From JAZDIU01 sp043804635 (GTDB taxonomy: Bacteria > Chloroflexota > Dehalococcoidia > Dehalococcoidales > UBA2162): a stretch of DNA of 15,157 nucleotides. Position numbers and translations under genes: made by a program. The notes under the pieces were generated by a model that saw nothing but the letters and a program-made list of their open reading frames with translations, was not told where the DNA came from and did no database searches. The stretch lies in the NCBI GenBank assembly GCA_043804635.1, contig JAZDIU010000029.1, forward strand, positions 1 to 15,157, in the 5' to 3' direction. Shown piece after piece: positions 1 to 8,095 of the stretch. Every line of letters starts with the position of its first letter. Positions within the stretch are counted from its first letter, which is position 1.

Positions 1-1
1 C

Positions 2-124
2 AGTCCTGATTCACCGAGCCAGGAAAGACTGAACCAGCTCAAGGAAACATGGGATAAATTGAAACAGCTGCGTCTCAAAGTAGCCGGGAATGAACCGGGT
101 CCGGAGGTAGTGTTAAATGAATAA
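2..124 (+). CDS. 3' end of an unidentified gene (partial)
   Basis: An open frame runs from the window edge (first full codon at 2) to TAA at 122-124, giving 40 residues that start SPDSPSQERLNQLKETWDKL and end in VVLNE. The piece is charged, rich in Gln, Lys and Glu, and probably helical; I do not recognise a family. Its stop overlaps the start of the MoxR ATPase gene by 8 bases (ATG at 117), the arrangement of translationally coupled genes, and this is the main reason to believe it is coding. The beginning of the gene lies outside the window. Confidence 0.55.
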   Translation, partial: SPDSPSQERLNQLKETWDKLKQLRLKVAGNEPGPEVVLNE

Positions 125-1088
125 AGAAGAAGTTAAAATCGATGTATCCCGTGTTAAATCTGCCGCCGACAGGGTTATTGACAATATAAGTCGGGTAATC
201 GTGGGCAAAAGGGAGGTTATCGAACTGGTGCTGGTCGCCCTGTTATGTGAAGGGCACCTGCTCATTGAGGACGTACCCGGTATCGGCAAAACCACGCTGG
301 CTAAAGCTACGGCAAAATCAGTTGGGGGTGGTTTCAAAAGAATCCAGTTCACGCCCGACCTCTTGCCTTCGGATGTAACCGGTATTTATTATTTTAACCA
401 GAAGACCCAGGAGTTCCAATTCCGTCCCGGTCCTATTATTTCTAATATCGTGCTGGCGGATGAAATAAACCGGGCGACGCCGCGGACGCAGTCCTGCCTG
501 CTGGAATGTATGCAGGAAAGGCAGGTCACCGTAGATGGCGAGACCATCTCCCTGCCCCGTCCGTTTCTGGTCTTTGCTACCCAGAATCCCATTGAACTTG
601 AAGGCACTTTTCCCCTGCCTGAAGCACAGCTTGACCGGTTTTTACTGAGGGTCAGGCTCGGCTATCCTTCAGAAGGAGAAGAGGCGGCTATTCTTTCCCG
701 CTTCCATCAGGAGAATCCTCTTGACAGCCTCTCCTCCGTGATTGAAACCACCGAATTACTGGAGATGCAGAAGCTTTGCCGGCAGGTGTATATCGGAGAT
801 GCAGTAACCAACTACGCTATTTCTATTACCCGTGCGACGCGGAACCACCAGGGTATCGAGTTGGGGGCCAGTCCCCGTGCTTCGTTAAGTTTGTATCTGG
901 CATCTCAAGCGCTGGCGGCCATTCGCGGGCGTAACTACGTCATCCCGGATGATGTGAAACAACTGGCTATTCCCGCTTTGACCCACCGCCTGCTGGCTAA
1001 AACAGAAGCCAGATTAAGAGGAAAATCCCTAGAAAGCCTGGTCAGTGAGATTGTGACTTCTGTGCCAGTGCCGGTTGAGAAAACCTAA
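117..1088 (+). CDS. MoxR-family AAA+ ATPase
   Basis: A cytoplasmic AAA+ ATPase of the MoxR group, 323 residues, full length for the family. Visible motifs are Walker A (DVPGIGKTT, residues 52-60), Walker B (VLADEIN, with Asp115-Glu116), sensor 1 (FATQNP, 153-158) and the EAQLDRF segment near 169-175 typical of MoxR proteins. Family members act as chaperone-like ATPases that help mature or insert metal cofactors or activate partner proteins, usually with a von Willebrand factor A or DUF58 partner. No such partner follows here; an MFS carrier does, so the client is unknown. The start is supported by GGAGG at 103-107, nine bases before ATG. The gene overlaps the end of the preceding frame, so it is probably within an operon that begins left of the window. 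Confidence 0.93.
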   Translation: MNKEEVKIDVSRVKSAADRVIDNISRVIVGKREVIELVLVALLCEGHLLIEDVPGIGKTTLAKATAKSVGGGFKRIQFTPDLLPSDVTGIYYFNQKTQEFQFRPGPIISNIVLADEINRATPRTQSCLLECMQERQVTVDGETISLPRPFLVFATQNPIELEGTFPLPEAQLDRFLLRVRLGYPSEGEEAAILSRFHQENPLDSLSSVIETTELLEMQKLCRQVYIGDAVTNYAISITRATRNHQGIELGASPRASLSLYLASQALAAIRGRNYVIPDDVKQLAIPALTHRLLAKTEARLRGKSLESLVSEIVTSVPVPVEKT

Positions 1089-1089
1089 T

Positions 1090-1101
1090 GAGGTTAGTTT
1101 G
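1090..1101 (+). promoter_or_regulatory. Ribosome binding site fixing a TTG start for the MFS gene
   Basis: GAGG at 1090-1093 lies directly after the moxR-like stop and 5 bases before TTG at 1099. This favours 1099 over the in-frame TTG at 1075, which lies inside the preceding gene and has no Shine-Dalgarno sequence. Confidence 0.55.
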
Positions 1102-2322
1102 AAGCGTCTATACTACGGCTGGGTAATTGTTATTTGTTCAGCTGGCTTGATGGCCTTTCACGGGCTGTTTCTTTATACCTTCGGAGTATTTTTTAAACCT
1201 CTGGTTAATGAGTTCAACTGGGAAAGAGGTATCCTTTCAGGCGCTCACTCCACGGCTATGCTGGTGACTGGAGTTCTCAGTCTTATTACCGGGATGCTGT
1301 GCGATAGATTAGGTCCCCGTGCCTTACTGACGGTCAACGGTATTGCTGCCGGAGCCGCTCTCTTGCTGATGTCTCGCGTTAATTCACTATGGCAGGTATA
1401 TTTGTTCTGGGGACTGCTTATGGGAATCGCCAATGCGGCTGTTTTTATTCCGATTACCACGACGGTCCCGAGGTGGTTTGGCAAGAATAAAGGAGCCAGC
1501 ACCGGACTTACCCTGGCTGGAATTGGCGTCGGCGGCGTGATGTGGCCGATTATTTCTCAATGGCTGATATCGGACTATGGCTGGCGGCAAGCCTATGTTA
1601 TCCTGGGGATAACGACTATTGTTGTAGTTATTCCGCTGGCACAATTCATTAAATCCAGCCCGCAGGGTATAGACCTAAAGCGTTATGAAGAGCGAGAAGC
1701 CACAGGAAACGGTATCTCGCCGCCTGCCGGCGGGGGGTTAACGCTGAAACAGGCAGTCAAGAAAGGCAGCTTCTGGATAATTGCGGCACTCCTGTTCTTC
1801 GAGATGTTTTATGCCGGAACGATAACCGTCCATATATCACCGCATGCTCTTGATATTGGAATTTCGGCAGTAGTAGCCGCTGGTCTGTTGTCGGCCCTAT
1901 CAGCGAGCCAGTTAACGGGCCGGCTTCTCACCGGGTTTGTTTCCGATAAAATCGGGACAAGACTGACAGCAACAATCTGTTTGTTTATGGCGCTGTTGGG
2001 TCTAGTTTGGCTCCAATTTGCCCGGGAAGCCTGGATGTTATACGCCTTCGTAATATTCTTCGGGGTATGGGCGGGGGGCATCTTCCCGACGCAGATAGTT
2101 ATCACTGCAGAGATATTCGGACTGAAGTGTTTGGGAGTAATACTCGCCACTCTCGTATTTTTCGGCACGATTGGAAATGCTATCGGACCGGCATTAGGTG
2201 GAGGCGTTTTCGATGTGACCGGCAGCTACCGGTTGGCTTTTATAACTATTGCCATACTTTGTGCCGGGGCTTTTATTCTTAGCCTGGTTTTGCTACGCTT
2301 AAAGGAAAAACCGACGAGGTAA
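1099..2322 (+). CDS. MFS transporter, monocarboxylate/oxalate-formate type
   Basis: An integral membrane carrier of the major facilitator superfamily, about 407 residues with roughly 12 hydrophobic segments. It opens with YYGWVIV and FGVFFKPL, the N-terminal signature of the monocarboxylate and oxalate:formate antiporter-like branch. The conserved loop between segments 2 and 3 (GMLCDRLGPR, about residues 65-74) and GWRQAY near segment 6 are present. A hydrophilic central loop (about 190-230) separates the two halves. The substrate cannot be told from sequence; small organic acids are plausible by family. I start the gene at TTG 1099 because of the GAGG just upstream; a longer form from TTG 1075 would overlap the ATPase gene. 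It sits 10 bases after that gene and 26 bases before folE, so the three are probably co-transcribed. Confidence 0.88.
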   Translation: MKRLYYGWVIVICSAGLMAFHGLFLYTFGVFFKPLVNEFNWERGILSGAHSTAMLVTGVLSLITGMLCDRLGPRALLTVNGIAAGAALLLMSRVNSLWQVYLFWGLLMGIANAAVFIPITTTVPRWFGKNKGASTGLTLAGIGVGGVMWPIISQWLISDYGWRQAYVILGITTIVVVIPLAQFIKSSPQGIDLKRYEEREATGNGISPPAGGGLTLKQAVKKGSFWIIAALLFFEMFYAGTITVHISPHALDIGISAVVAAGLLSALSASQLTGRLLTGFVSDKIGTRLTATICLFMALLGLVWLQFAREAWMLYAFVIFFGVWAGGIFPTQIVITAEIFGLKCLGVILATLVFFGTIGNAIGPALGGGVFDVTGSYRLAFITIAILCAGAFILSLVLLRLKEKPTR

Positions 2323-2348
2323 CCGAATAAGAGTAAGGGGAGGCTCAA

Positions 2349-2915
2349 TTGTTTAACGATGCTGAAATTAGAAAAGCAGTAACTGCCATTATCAAAGCTA
2401 TCGGAGAAGACCCGAAGCGGGAGGGCTTGATAGATACTCCGAAGCGCGTGGCGGAAATGTACGCCGAACTCTTCGCTGGAATTGGCGCCGACCCGAGGGA
2501 AGAGCTAAAGGTGGGTTTCGAAGAGGGCCACCGGGAAATGGTGATATTGAGGGATATTCCCTTCTATTCGATGTGCGAGCACCATTTACTACCCTTTTAT
2601 GGAGTCGCCCACATCGGCTATATACCTAATTCCAACGGAAGAGTAGTCGGTGCCAGCAAAATGGCACGGGTGGTGGAATGCTTTGCCCGGCGCATCCAAC
2701 TTCAGGAAAGAATGACTACCCAGATTGCCGATGCCATTTTCGATGCAATTAAACCTAACGGGGTGGGTGTGGTAATCCAGGCAGAACATCTGTGTATGAC
2801 GATGCGGGGCGTGAAAAAACCGGGGACGAATGTAATCACTTCTGCACTAAGAGGCAGCTTCCGCAGCAAAGCTATCACCAGGGCGGAGTTCTTCTCTTTG
2901 ATAGAGGGGAAGTAG
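2349..2915 (+). CDS. folE: GTP cyclohydrolase I
   Basis: Converts GTP to 7,8-dihydroneopterin triphosphate, the first step of tetrahydrofolate (and other pterin) synthesis; cytosolic. The protein has 188 residues, normal for FolE. The zinc ligands expected from E. coli FolE (Cys110, His113, Cys181) are matched by Cys76 and His79 in SMCEHHLLPF and Cys149 in AEHLCMTMRG. The GASKMARVVECFARRIQLQER block and the QIADAI segment are also typical. The start is TTG at 2349, with a strong GGGGAGG at 2337-2343 five bases upstream; no ATG fits as well. No other folate gene is present in the window, and the preceding MFS gene gives no clear pathway link. A weak inverted repeat follows the stop, but I see no convincing terminator. 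Confidence 0.97.
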   Translation: MFNDAEIRKAVTAIIKAIGEDPKREGLIDTPKRVAEMYAELFAGIGADPREELKVGFEEGHREMVILRDIPFYSMCEHHLLPFYGVAHIGYIPNSNGRVVGASKMARVVECFARRIQLQERMTTQIADAIFDAIKPNGVGVVIQAEHLCMTMRGVKKPGTNVITSALRGSFRSKAITRAEFFSLIEGK

Positions 2916-2995
2916 CGCTAATCTCGTTAAGTCTATTAGTGTTCGAGTCAAGTACCGCCCTCCACGCTTAGAGTAGGTCGCAGCGCCCATTCCGT

Positions 2996-3024
2996 TTGAC
3001 CCTTAAATAGGCTCGTGATAATAT
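2996..3024 (+). promoter_or_regulatory. Predicted sigma-70 promoter for ribF-tyrS
   Basis: TTGACC at 2996-3001 and TAATAT at 3019-3024 are separated by 17 bases, a good -35/-10 pair. It would give a leader of roughly 90 bases ahead of ribF. I see no conserved FMN riboswitch elements in that leader. Confidence 0.5.
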
Positions 3025-3090
3025 TATAAAAAATTCGGGAAAAGTTCCTTGAGAACCAACATCAGCTTTACCAATCTTATCATATAGACA

Positions 3091-3125
3091 GGATTTCTGG
3101 ATTCCGTCTTTCGACGGAATGGCAA
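3091..3125 (+). repeat. Short palindromic dispersed repeat, copy 1
   Basis: A perfect 8-bp inverted repeat, ATTCCGTC (3101-3108) and GACGGAAT (3113-3120), with a TTTC loop, preceded by GGATTTCTGG and followed by GGCA. It shares this layout with the copy at 11592-11625. The ATG at 3119, the upstream candidate start of ribF, is made from the last two bases of the right arm plus the next G. Confidence 0.65.
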
Positions 3126-4057
3126 GACATGTAGTTATGCAGATAGAAGAACTGGATAAAATAGCCCCAAAGCGGGATACTCTGCTGACCGTCGGGGTCT
3201 TCGATGGGATTCATCTGGGACATAAGTATTTAATAGCCCGGCTGATTGAGCGAGCTAAAAACGAGAACTTGCTCGCCGGCGTGGTAACTTTCAAAGAGCA
3301 TCCCCGCCAGTTAATATCGCCCGAAAACAGACCCCGGTTGCTCGCCAGCCTTGATGAGAGAATAAAGCTACTTAAAGACGAAGGCGTCGATTTCGTGGTT
3401 GCCCTTTCGTTCACTCCGGAGCTAGCCAATCTCACTGCCCGTGACTTCGTCAGTCTATTGAAGAAACATTTGAGGATGCGCGGCTTGATTATCGGGCCGG
3501 ATTTTGCCCTGGGAAGAAACCGGGAAGGTAATATCGAAAGACTCCGCAGACTGGGTGAGGAGATGGGTTTTACGGTAACGGCCATCCCGCCGGTTAAGCT
3601 GAAAGGCGAAACTGTGAGCAGTACCACAATCCGGAAGGCGCTTGCTGACGGCGATATGAGAAAGGTAAGCAGCCTCCTGGGGCGTTCTTTTTATCTCCAG
3701 GGGGAGGTAATTAGCGGGGTAAGCCGGGGTCAGAAATTGGGCTTCCCTACGGCTAATCTGGAGGTAGACGACTTACAAGCCGTCCCACAGGACGGCGTTT
3801 ACGCTACCCGGACCCGCACGAACGGCGAAGTTTACAAATCGGTAACCAACATCGGGTGGCGTCCTACCTTTCAAGGCAAAGAGCGGACTATCGAAACCCA
3901 TCTCATTGACTACAGAGGCGATCTTTACGGGAAAGAGCTGAAAATTGATATAATAGAACGGTTGCGGGGTGAGAAGCGGTTTAAGGGGCCTGAGGAGCTA
4001 AAGAAACAGATAACCGAGGATATAAAGGAAGCCCGAAGAGTTTTAGGAGATAGTTAA
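3119..4057 (+). CDS. ribF: Bifunctional riboflavin kinase / FAD synthetase
   Basis: Phosphorylates riboflavin to FMN and adenylylates FMN to FAD; cytosolic. Residue numbers count from ATG 3119 (312 residues). The N-terminal adenylyltransferase half shows GVFDGIHLGH (26-35), GPDFALGRNREGN (126-138) and SSTTIRKAL (167-175). The C-terminal kinase half shows RGQKLGFPTANL (203-214), DGVYAT (225-230), NIGWRPTF (244-251) and the catalytic Glu259 in ETHLIDYRGDLYG. Both enzymes therefore look intact. Two starts are possible: ATG 3119 and ATG 3137. Neither has a clear Shine-Dalgarno site. The shorter product (MQIEELDK...) looks like the usual RibF N-terminus, and the six extra residues of the longer form come from the edge of a palindromic repeat, so 3137 may be the original start. 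A promoter is predicted at 2996-3024, and tyrS follows after 7 bases. Confidence 0.96.
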   Translation: MARHVVMQIEELDKIAPKRDTLLTVGVFDGIHLGHKYLIARLIERAKNENLLAGVVTFKEHPRQLISPENRPRLLASLDERIKLLKDEGVDFVVALSFTPELANLTARDFVSLLKKHLRMRGLIIGPDFALGRNREGNIERLRRLGEEMGFTVTAIPPVKLKGETVSSTTIRKALADGDMRKVSSLLGRSFYLQGEVISGVSRGQKLGFPTANLEVDDLQAVPQDGVYATRTRTNGEVYKSVTNIGWRPTFQGKERTIETHLIDYRGDLYGKELKIDIIERLRGEKRFKGPEELKKQITEDIKEARRVLGDS

Positions 4058-4064
4058 AACATAT

Positions 4065-5234
4065 ATGCAAGACATCGATTATGTGCTGAGGCGGGGGGTA
4101 GCCGAGGTAATCGTCAGGGAAGAGCTTGAGAAGTTGCTCCGCTCCGGTAAAAAGCTTAGGCTAAAAGAGGGCTTCGACCCCAGTTTCCCCGATATTCACC
4201 TGGGACATATGGTCGGACTCCGCAAGCTGAGGCAGTTTCAAGAGTTAGGGCATCAGGTTGTGCTCATTGTGGCGGATTGGACGGCACAAATCGGCGACCC
4301 ATCCGGGGTATCAATTACCCGCCCGATGCTGACTAGAGAAAAGGTGGAGGCGAATGCCAGGACTTACATCGAGCAGTTCTCTAAGATAGTCGACCCAAAA
4401 AAGACTGAAATAAGATGGCAGAGCGAGTGGTACGATAAATTCACACTGACCGAAATAATACGCCTCGCCAGCAAGTTTACCGTAGCCCAATTAATGGCTA
4501 GGGAGGACTTCAGCACCAGATATAGTTCTGGTCGTCCGATAACAATGGCAGAATTGATGTATCCCATACTTCAGGCTTATGACTCGGTGGCGGTAAAGGC
4601 TGATGTCGAATTCGGTGGGACCGACCAGAAGTTCAACCTGCTTTGCGGGCGTGAGCTTCAAACTATGATGGGACAGCCGCCACAGCAGATTTTTATGGTG
4701 CCGTTGTTGGTCGGGACTGACGGCAAACAAAAGATGAGCAAGAGTTTGGGCAACTACGTCGGTGTGGCTGAACCGCCAAACGAAGTATATGGAAAGCTGA
4801 TGTCCGTCCCGGATAGCTTAGTTTTGCAGTATTTCGAGATATTAACTGACGTCTCCGATAAAGAGCTAGAAGGGTTCAAAGAGGGGGTTGATAAAGAGAC
4901 ACTTAATCCGATGGAATTAAAGAAGCGGCTCGCCCGGGAAATGGTCGCCCAACTTTATAATCCGGAAGAAGCCAACAAAGCGGAGGAGCATTTTGCCAGA
5001 GTCCACCAGAGACAGGAAGCCCCTGATGAAATGCTTGAAGCGCCCAGCGGCAAACTTCTGGATATGTTGTGCGATAAAGGCATTGCGGCGAGTCGAAGTG
5101 AAGTCAGACGCCTTATTTTACAGGGTGCTGTGGATGTAGACGGCAAAAAAGTTACCGACCCTCAGATAAATGTGCCTAAAGGCAGTATCATCAGAGTAGG
5201 CAAGCGCCGCCTGGGATTTATCAAGACTGTTTGA
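4065..5234 (+). CDS. tyrS: Tyrosyl-tRNA synthetase, TyrZ-like type
   Basis: Charges tRNA-Tyr with tyrosine; cytosolic class I synthetase of 389 residues. The HIGH signature appears as HLGH (45-48) and the KMSKS loop is exact at 223-227. The GGTDQKFNLL segment (184-193) and the AEPPNEVYGKLMSVPD stretch after KMSKS match the longer, TyrZ-like bacterial type. A C-terminal S4 RNA-binding domain covers about 331-380 (SRSEVRRLILQGAVDVDGKKV). The gene begins 7 bases after ribF; an AGGAGA at 4045-4050 inside the end of ribF is rather far (14 bases) from ATG 4065, so translation may depend on coupling to ribF. There is no room for a T-box leader. The gene is complete and unremarkable otherwise. Confidence 0.97.
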   Translation: MQDIDYVLRRGVAEVIVREELEKLLRSGKKLRLKEGFDPSFPDIHLGHMVGLRKLRQFQELGHQVVLIVADWTAQIGDPSGVSITRPMLTREKVEANARTYIEQFSKIVDPKKTEIRWQSEWYDKFTLTEIIRLASKFTVAQLMAREDFSTRYSSGRPITMAELMYPILQAYDSVAVKADVEFGGTDQKFNLLCGRELQTMMGQPPQQIFMVPLLVGTDGKQKMSKSLGNYVGVAEPPNEVYGKLMSVPDSLVLQYFEILTDVSDKELEGFKEGVDKETLNPMELKKRLAREMVAQLYNPEEANKAEEHFARVHQRQEAPDEMLEAPSGKLLDMLCDKGIAASRSEVRRLILQGAVDVDGKKVTDPQINVPKGSIIRVGKRRLGFIKTV

Positions 5235-5290
5235 ACATCCTATTCTATGTAGTCCTTCACTAGGCGCTTTTCTAAAATCACAAATTCGGC

Positions 5291-5315
5291 TATACTTAAA
5301 AGTTAATAATATTAA
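5291..5315 (+). promoter_or_regulatory. AT-rich candidate promoter region for the aminotransferase-serA operon
   Basis: TATACT at 5291-5296 matches a -10 box, but the -35 region (around 5268-5273) is poor. A perfect 13-base palindrome, TTAATAATATTAA, lies at 5303-5315, close to where transcription would start, and could be an operator. Placement is tentative. Confidence 0.3.
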
Positions 5316-5325
5316 GATTTGCTTT

Positions 5326-5346
5326 GCCCTTCACATTGTGAAGGGC
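5326..5346 (+). promoter_or_regulatory. Perfect 9-bp hairpin in the aminotransferase leader
   Basis: GCCCTTCAC (5326-5334) and GTGAAGGGC (5338-5346) form a perfect inverted repeat with an ATT loop. It ends about 10 bases before the Shine-Dalgarno site of the aminotransferase gene. CCTTCAC also occurs alone at 5254-5260, so the right arm has two possible partners. No run of T follows, so it is not a standard terminator. Confidence 0.45.
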
Positions 5347-5366
5347 TGTGCAAGAGGAGAAGAATT

Positions 5367-6455
5367 ATGTCTGAACTACGTATTCCAGGGCCGACTCCCT
5401 GCCCGCCTGAAGTGCTTCAGGCGCTGGGAAAGCAAATGATTGACCACCGCGGAGAAGAATTTGGCCGCATATTGAATGGAATTACGCCTAAATTAAAGCA
5501 GGTCTTCCAGACCAAGAATGACGTCCTTGTCCTTACTGGTTCGGGGACGGGTGGTATGGAAGCAGCTATCGTTAATGTGCTATCACCCGGGGATAAAGTT
5601 CTTGGGGTAACCGTCGGTGTTTTTGGCGACCGTTTTCTTAACATCGCGCAGCGTTTTGGTGCCGAGGTAATCCCGCTGCGTGCCGAGTTCGGCAAACCGG
5701 CGGACATCGAGGCGATACGCCAGGCTTTGAAGAGCCAGCCGGAAATAAAGGCGGTCATAGTTACTCATAACGAGAGTTCTACCGGTGTGACTAATGATAT
5801 CGCCGCAATAAGCAAAGCAGCAAAAGAGTTCGATAAGCTCATAATAGTCGATGCCGTGAGTAGTCTCAGCGGTATCGATTTACCTGTAGATAAATGGAAT
5901 TTGGACGTGGTGGTTACGGCCTCACAGAAGGCGTGGATGGTGCCGCCGGGGTTGGCGATGGTCAGTATGAGCCAGCATGCCTGGGAAGCAAGCACAAAAG
6001 CCAAGATGCCACGATTCTACTGGGACTTAGCTCTGGCGAAAAGCAATGCAGAAAAAGGACAAACCCCATGGACACCAGCGGTCTCGGTTTGCTATGCCCT
6101 CGATGCGGCACTGGATATGATATTGAAGGAAGGCATACAGAATGTCTTCGCTCGGCACGCCCGTGTGGCGCAGGCAGCTAGGAAAGGAATAAAATCTCTG
6201 GGGCTATCCCTGTTCGCCGACGAGAAATACGCTTCAAATACAGTTACGGCGGTAAATTCCGATGGGCTCGACAATAAGAAAATGCGGAAAATTTTACGTG
6301 AGGAGTACCAGATTGTGCTTGCCGGCGGTCAACAGAAGCTGGATGGTAAGATATTTCGAATCGGACACCTTGGCTGGGTGGACGTTCCTAATATCGAAAA
6401 AATAATATCGACGATGAAGCTTGTCTTGCCGAAAGTCGGATTCGCCGTAAAATAA
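5367..6455 (+). CDS. Class V aminotransferase (probable phosphoserine or serine-pyruvate type)
   Basis: A PLP-dependent class V (fold type I) aminotransferase of 362 residues, cytosolic. The PLP lysine is Lys188 in VTASQKAWMVPPG, and Asp162 in VDAVSSLSGI is the expected ring-nitrogen partner. LTGSGTGGMEAA (56-67) is the phosphate-binding region, and RIGHLGW lies near the C-terminus. Members are annotated as alanine-glyoxylate or serine-pyruvate aminotransferase; in some archaea a relative works as phosphoserine aminotransferase. The serA gene 19 bases downstream favours the latter role here, making 3-phosphoserine from 3-phosphohydroxypyruvate; this is inference. I choose ATG 5367 because AGAGGAGA at 5353-5360 precedes it well, and because the in-frame start at 5319 would lead through a hairpin and a family-atypical N-terminus. 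The start of the mature family pattern (RIPGPTPCPPEV) follows directly. Confidence 0.93.
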   Translation: MSELRIPGPTPCPPEVLQALGKQMIDHRGEEFGRILNGITPKLKQVFQTKNDVLVLTGSGTGGMEAAIVNVLSPGDKVLGVTVGVFGDRFLNIAQRFGAEVIPLRAEFGKPADIEAIRQALKSQPEIKAVIVTHNESSTGVTNDIAAISKAAKEFDKLIIVDAVSSLSGIDLPVDKWNLDVVVTASQKAWMVPPGLAMVSMSQHAWEASTKAKMPRFYWDLALAKSNAEKGQTPWTPAVSVCYALDAALDMILKEGIQNVFARHARVAQAARKGIKSLGLSLFADEKYASNTVTAVNSDGLDNKKMRKILREEYQIVLAGGQQKLDGKIFRIGHLGWVDVPNIEKIISTMKLVLPKVGFAVK

Positions 6456-6474
6456 CGCTTTATGGAGTTAACCT

Positions 6475-8049
6475 ATGAAGGTACTGATTTCCGATGCACT
6501 CGATAAAGAAGGTGTAGACATCCTCCGCAGTTTTGCGGAGGTAGATGTCAAGACTGGCTTAAAACCCGAAGAGCTAATATCGATTATCGGCGAATACGAT
6601 GCACTGGTTGTGCGGAGCCAGACACAGGTCACCGCCGAAGTGATACAGGCCGGTAAGAAACTACAAGTCGTTGGGCGGGCTGGCGTGGGTGTGGATAATA
6701 TCAATGTCGAAGAAGCTACGCATCGGGGTATCGCCGTAGTCAATGCTCCCACCGGCAATACAATTTCAGCCGCCGAACACACTATTGCCCTGATGTTAGC
6801 CCTCGCCCGTCATATTCCCCAAGCTAATACTTCTCTGAAGTCCGGTAAGTGGCAGCGCTCCAGTTTTACTGGCATCGAAGTCAGAAATAAGACGTTGGGC
6901 ATCATCGGACTGGGCAACGTGGGAGCGGAGGTAGCCAGAAGAGCCCGCGGACTGGAGATGAAGACAATCGGCCACGACCCGTTTGTCTCAATGGAATATG
7001 CCCGTAACCTTCAGGTCGAGTTAGTCCCGATAGAGCAGATATTCAAGGAATCGGATTTCATAACCCTTCATATACCGCTAACCGAATCGACTAAAGGGAT
7101 AATCGGTGAGAAAGAACTGGTTATGGTCAAGCCGGGAGTCCGCATTATCAACACCGCTCGAGGCGGACTGGTTGACGAAGAAGCTCTGGTAAAGGCGATT
7201 AAAGAAAAAAGAGTTGCCGGAGCGGCAATCGATGTTTTTACAACCGAGCCGATAACTAAGAGCGTGCTCTTCGAAGAGCCGAATATAATAGTAACTCCTC
7301 ACTTAGGAGCTTCAACCACCGAAGCCCAGCTCCTGGTGGCTAAAGATATCGCCGAACAGGTTATCACGGTGCTAAAAGGACAGCCGCCCAGATATGCCGT
7401 GAACGTTGCTTTTATACCGGCTGAAATTCTTGAGGTCCTATCGCCATTTATAAAGGCGGCCTCCGTCGCCGGAAGGTTGGTCGGCCAGCTATCCGAAGGA
7501 CAAATGAGTTCTATCCAGATTAAGTACGAGGGTGAGATTTCGGCTTATGATAGCAGTATCCTGAGAGCTTCTATTCTGGGAGGATTACTTGAAGGAGTTA
7601 CTGAGGAAAAGGTCAATCTGGTTAATGCTAGTATAATGGCTGCCCGGCGCGGACTCAATGTAGTTGAGCAAAAAGAAGCTGTCTGCGGAAACTATGGTAA
7701 TTTAATCTCGGTCCAGGCTACCAGCACCGCCGGCAAGACAACGATAGCTGTAACCGTGATGCAAGAACAAACACATATTGTTCGGGTCAATGACTACTGG
7801 ATTGACATTATCCCAACCGGGGGCTATTTCATGTTTGCTAATCACCTTGACCGTCCCGGGATGATTGGAGCAGTGGGCATAATAGCTGGCGATGCCAATA
7901 TTAATATCAGTGCGATGCACGTCGGTCGTCTCAAACCCAGGGGTCGGGCGGTGATGATATTAACCATAGATGAACCGCTACCAGAGGCGCAGCGCCGAAA
8001 AATCCTTGACATACCCGATGTGTATTCAGTGAAAGTGGTAAAGATGTAA
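6475..8049 (+). CDS. serA: D-3-phosphoglycerate dehydrogenase
   Basis: Oxidises 3-phosphoglycerate to 3-phosphohydroxypyruvate with NAD, the entry to serine synthesis; cytosolic. The protein has 524 residues, the long form of SerA. The NAD-binding GLGNVG is at 145-150, with Asp168 as the likely ribose ligand. The catalytic set Arg229 (NTARGGLVDE), Glu258 (FTTEP) and His276 (TPHLGAST) is complete. After about residue 310 come the allosteric-substrate-binding domain and, from about 455, an ACT domain (NHLDRPGMIGAVG...), which in this family usually senses serine. GGAG at 6464-6467 lies 7 bases before the ATG. It is placed 19 bases after the class V aminotransferase, so the pair likely forms a serine-synthesis operon; no serB phosphatase is present in the window. 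Confidence 0.97.
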   Translation: MKVLISDALDKEGVDILRSFAEVDVKTGLKPEELISIIGEYDALVVRSQTQVTAEVIQAGKKLQVVGRAGVGVDNINVEEATHRGIAVVNAPTGNTISAAEHTIALMLALARHIPQANTSLKSGKWQRSSFTGIEVRNKTLGIIGLGNVGAEVARRARGLEMKTIGHDPFVSMEYARNLQVELVPIEQIFKESDFITLHIPLTESTKGIIGEKELVMVKPGVRIINTARGGLVDEEALVKAIKEKRVAGAAIDVFTTEPITKSVLFEEPNIIVTPHLGASTTEAQLLVAKDIAEQVITVLKGQPPRYAVNVAFIPAEILEVLSPFIKAASVAGRLVGQLSEGQMSSIQIKYEGEISAYDSSILRASILGGLLEGVTEEKVNLVNASIMAARRGLNVVEQKEAVCGNYGNLISVQATSTAGKTTIAVTVMQEQTHIVRVNDYWIDIIPTGGYFMFANHLDRPGMIGAVGIIAGDANINISAMHVGRLKPRGRAVMILTIDEPLPEAQRRKILDIPDVYSVKVVKM

Positions 8050-8095
8050 GCCGGTGCTGGCCATTTGGTTATTTCATTAAGGAGGTCACTATTCA

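Noticed and set aside
3025..3118. FMN riboswitch ahead of ribF
   Set aside because: The leader is short and AT-rich and shows none of the conserved RFN-element helices.
4058..4064. T-box leader for tyrS
   Set aside because: Only 7 bases separate ribF and tyrS, leaving no room.
5319..5366. Upstream start for the class V aminotransferase
   Set aside because: The extension (MLCPSHCEGLCK...) runs through a perfect hairpin and is not like the family; ATG 5367 has a strong Shine-Dalgarno site.
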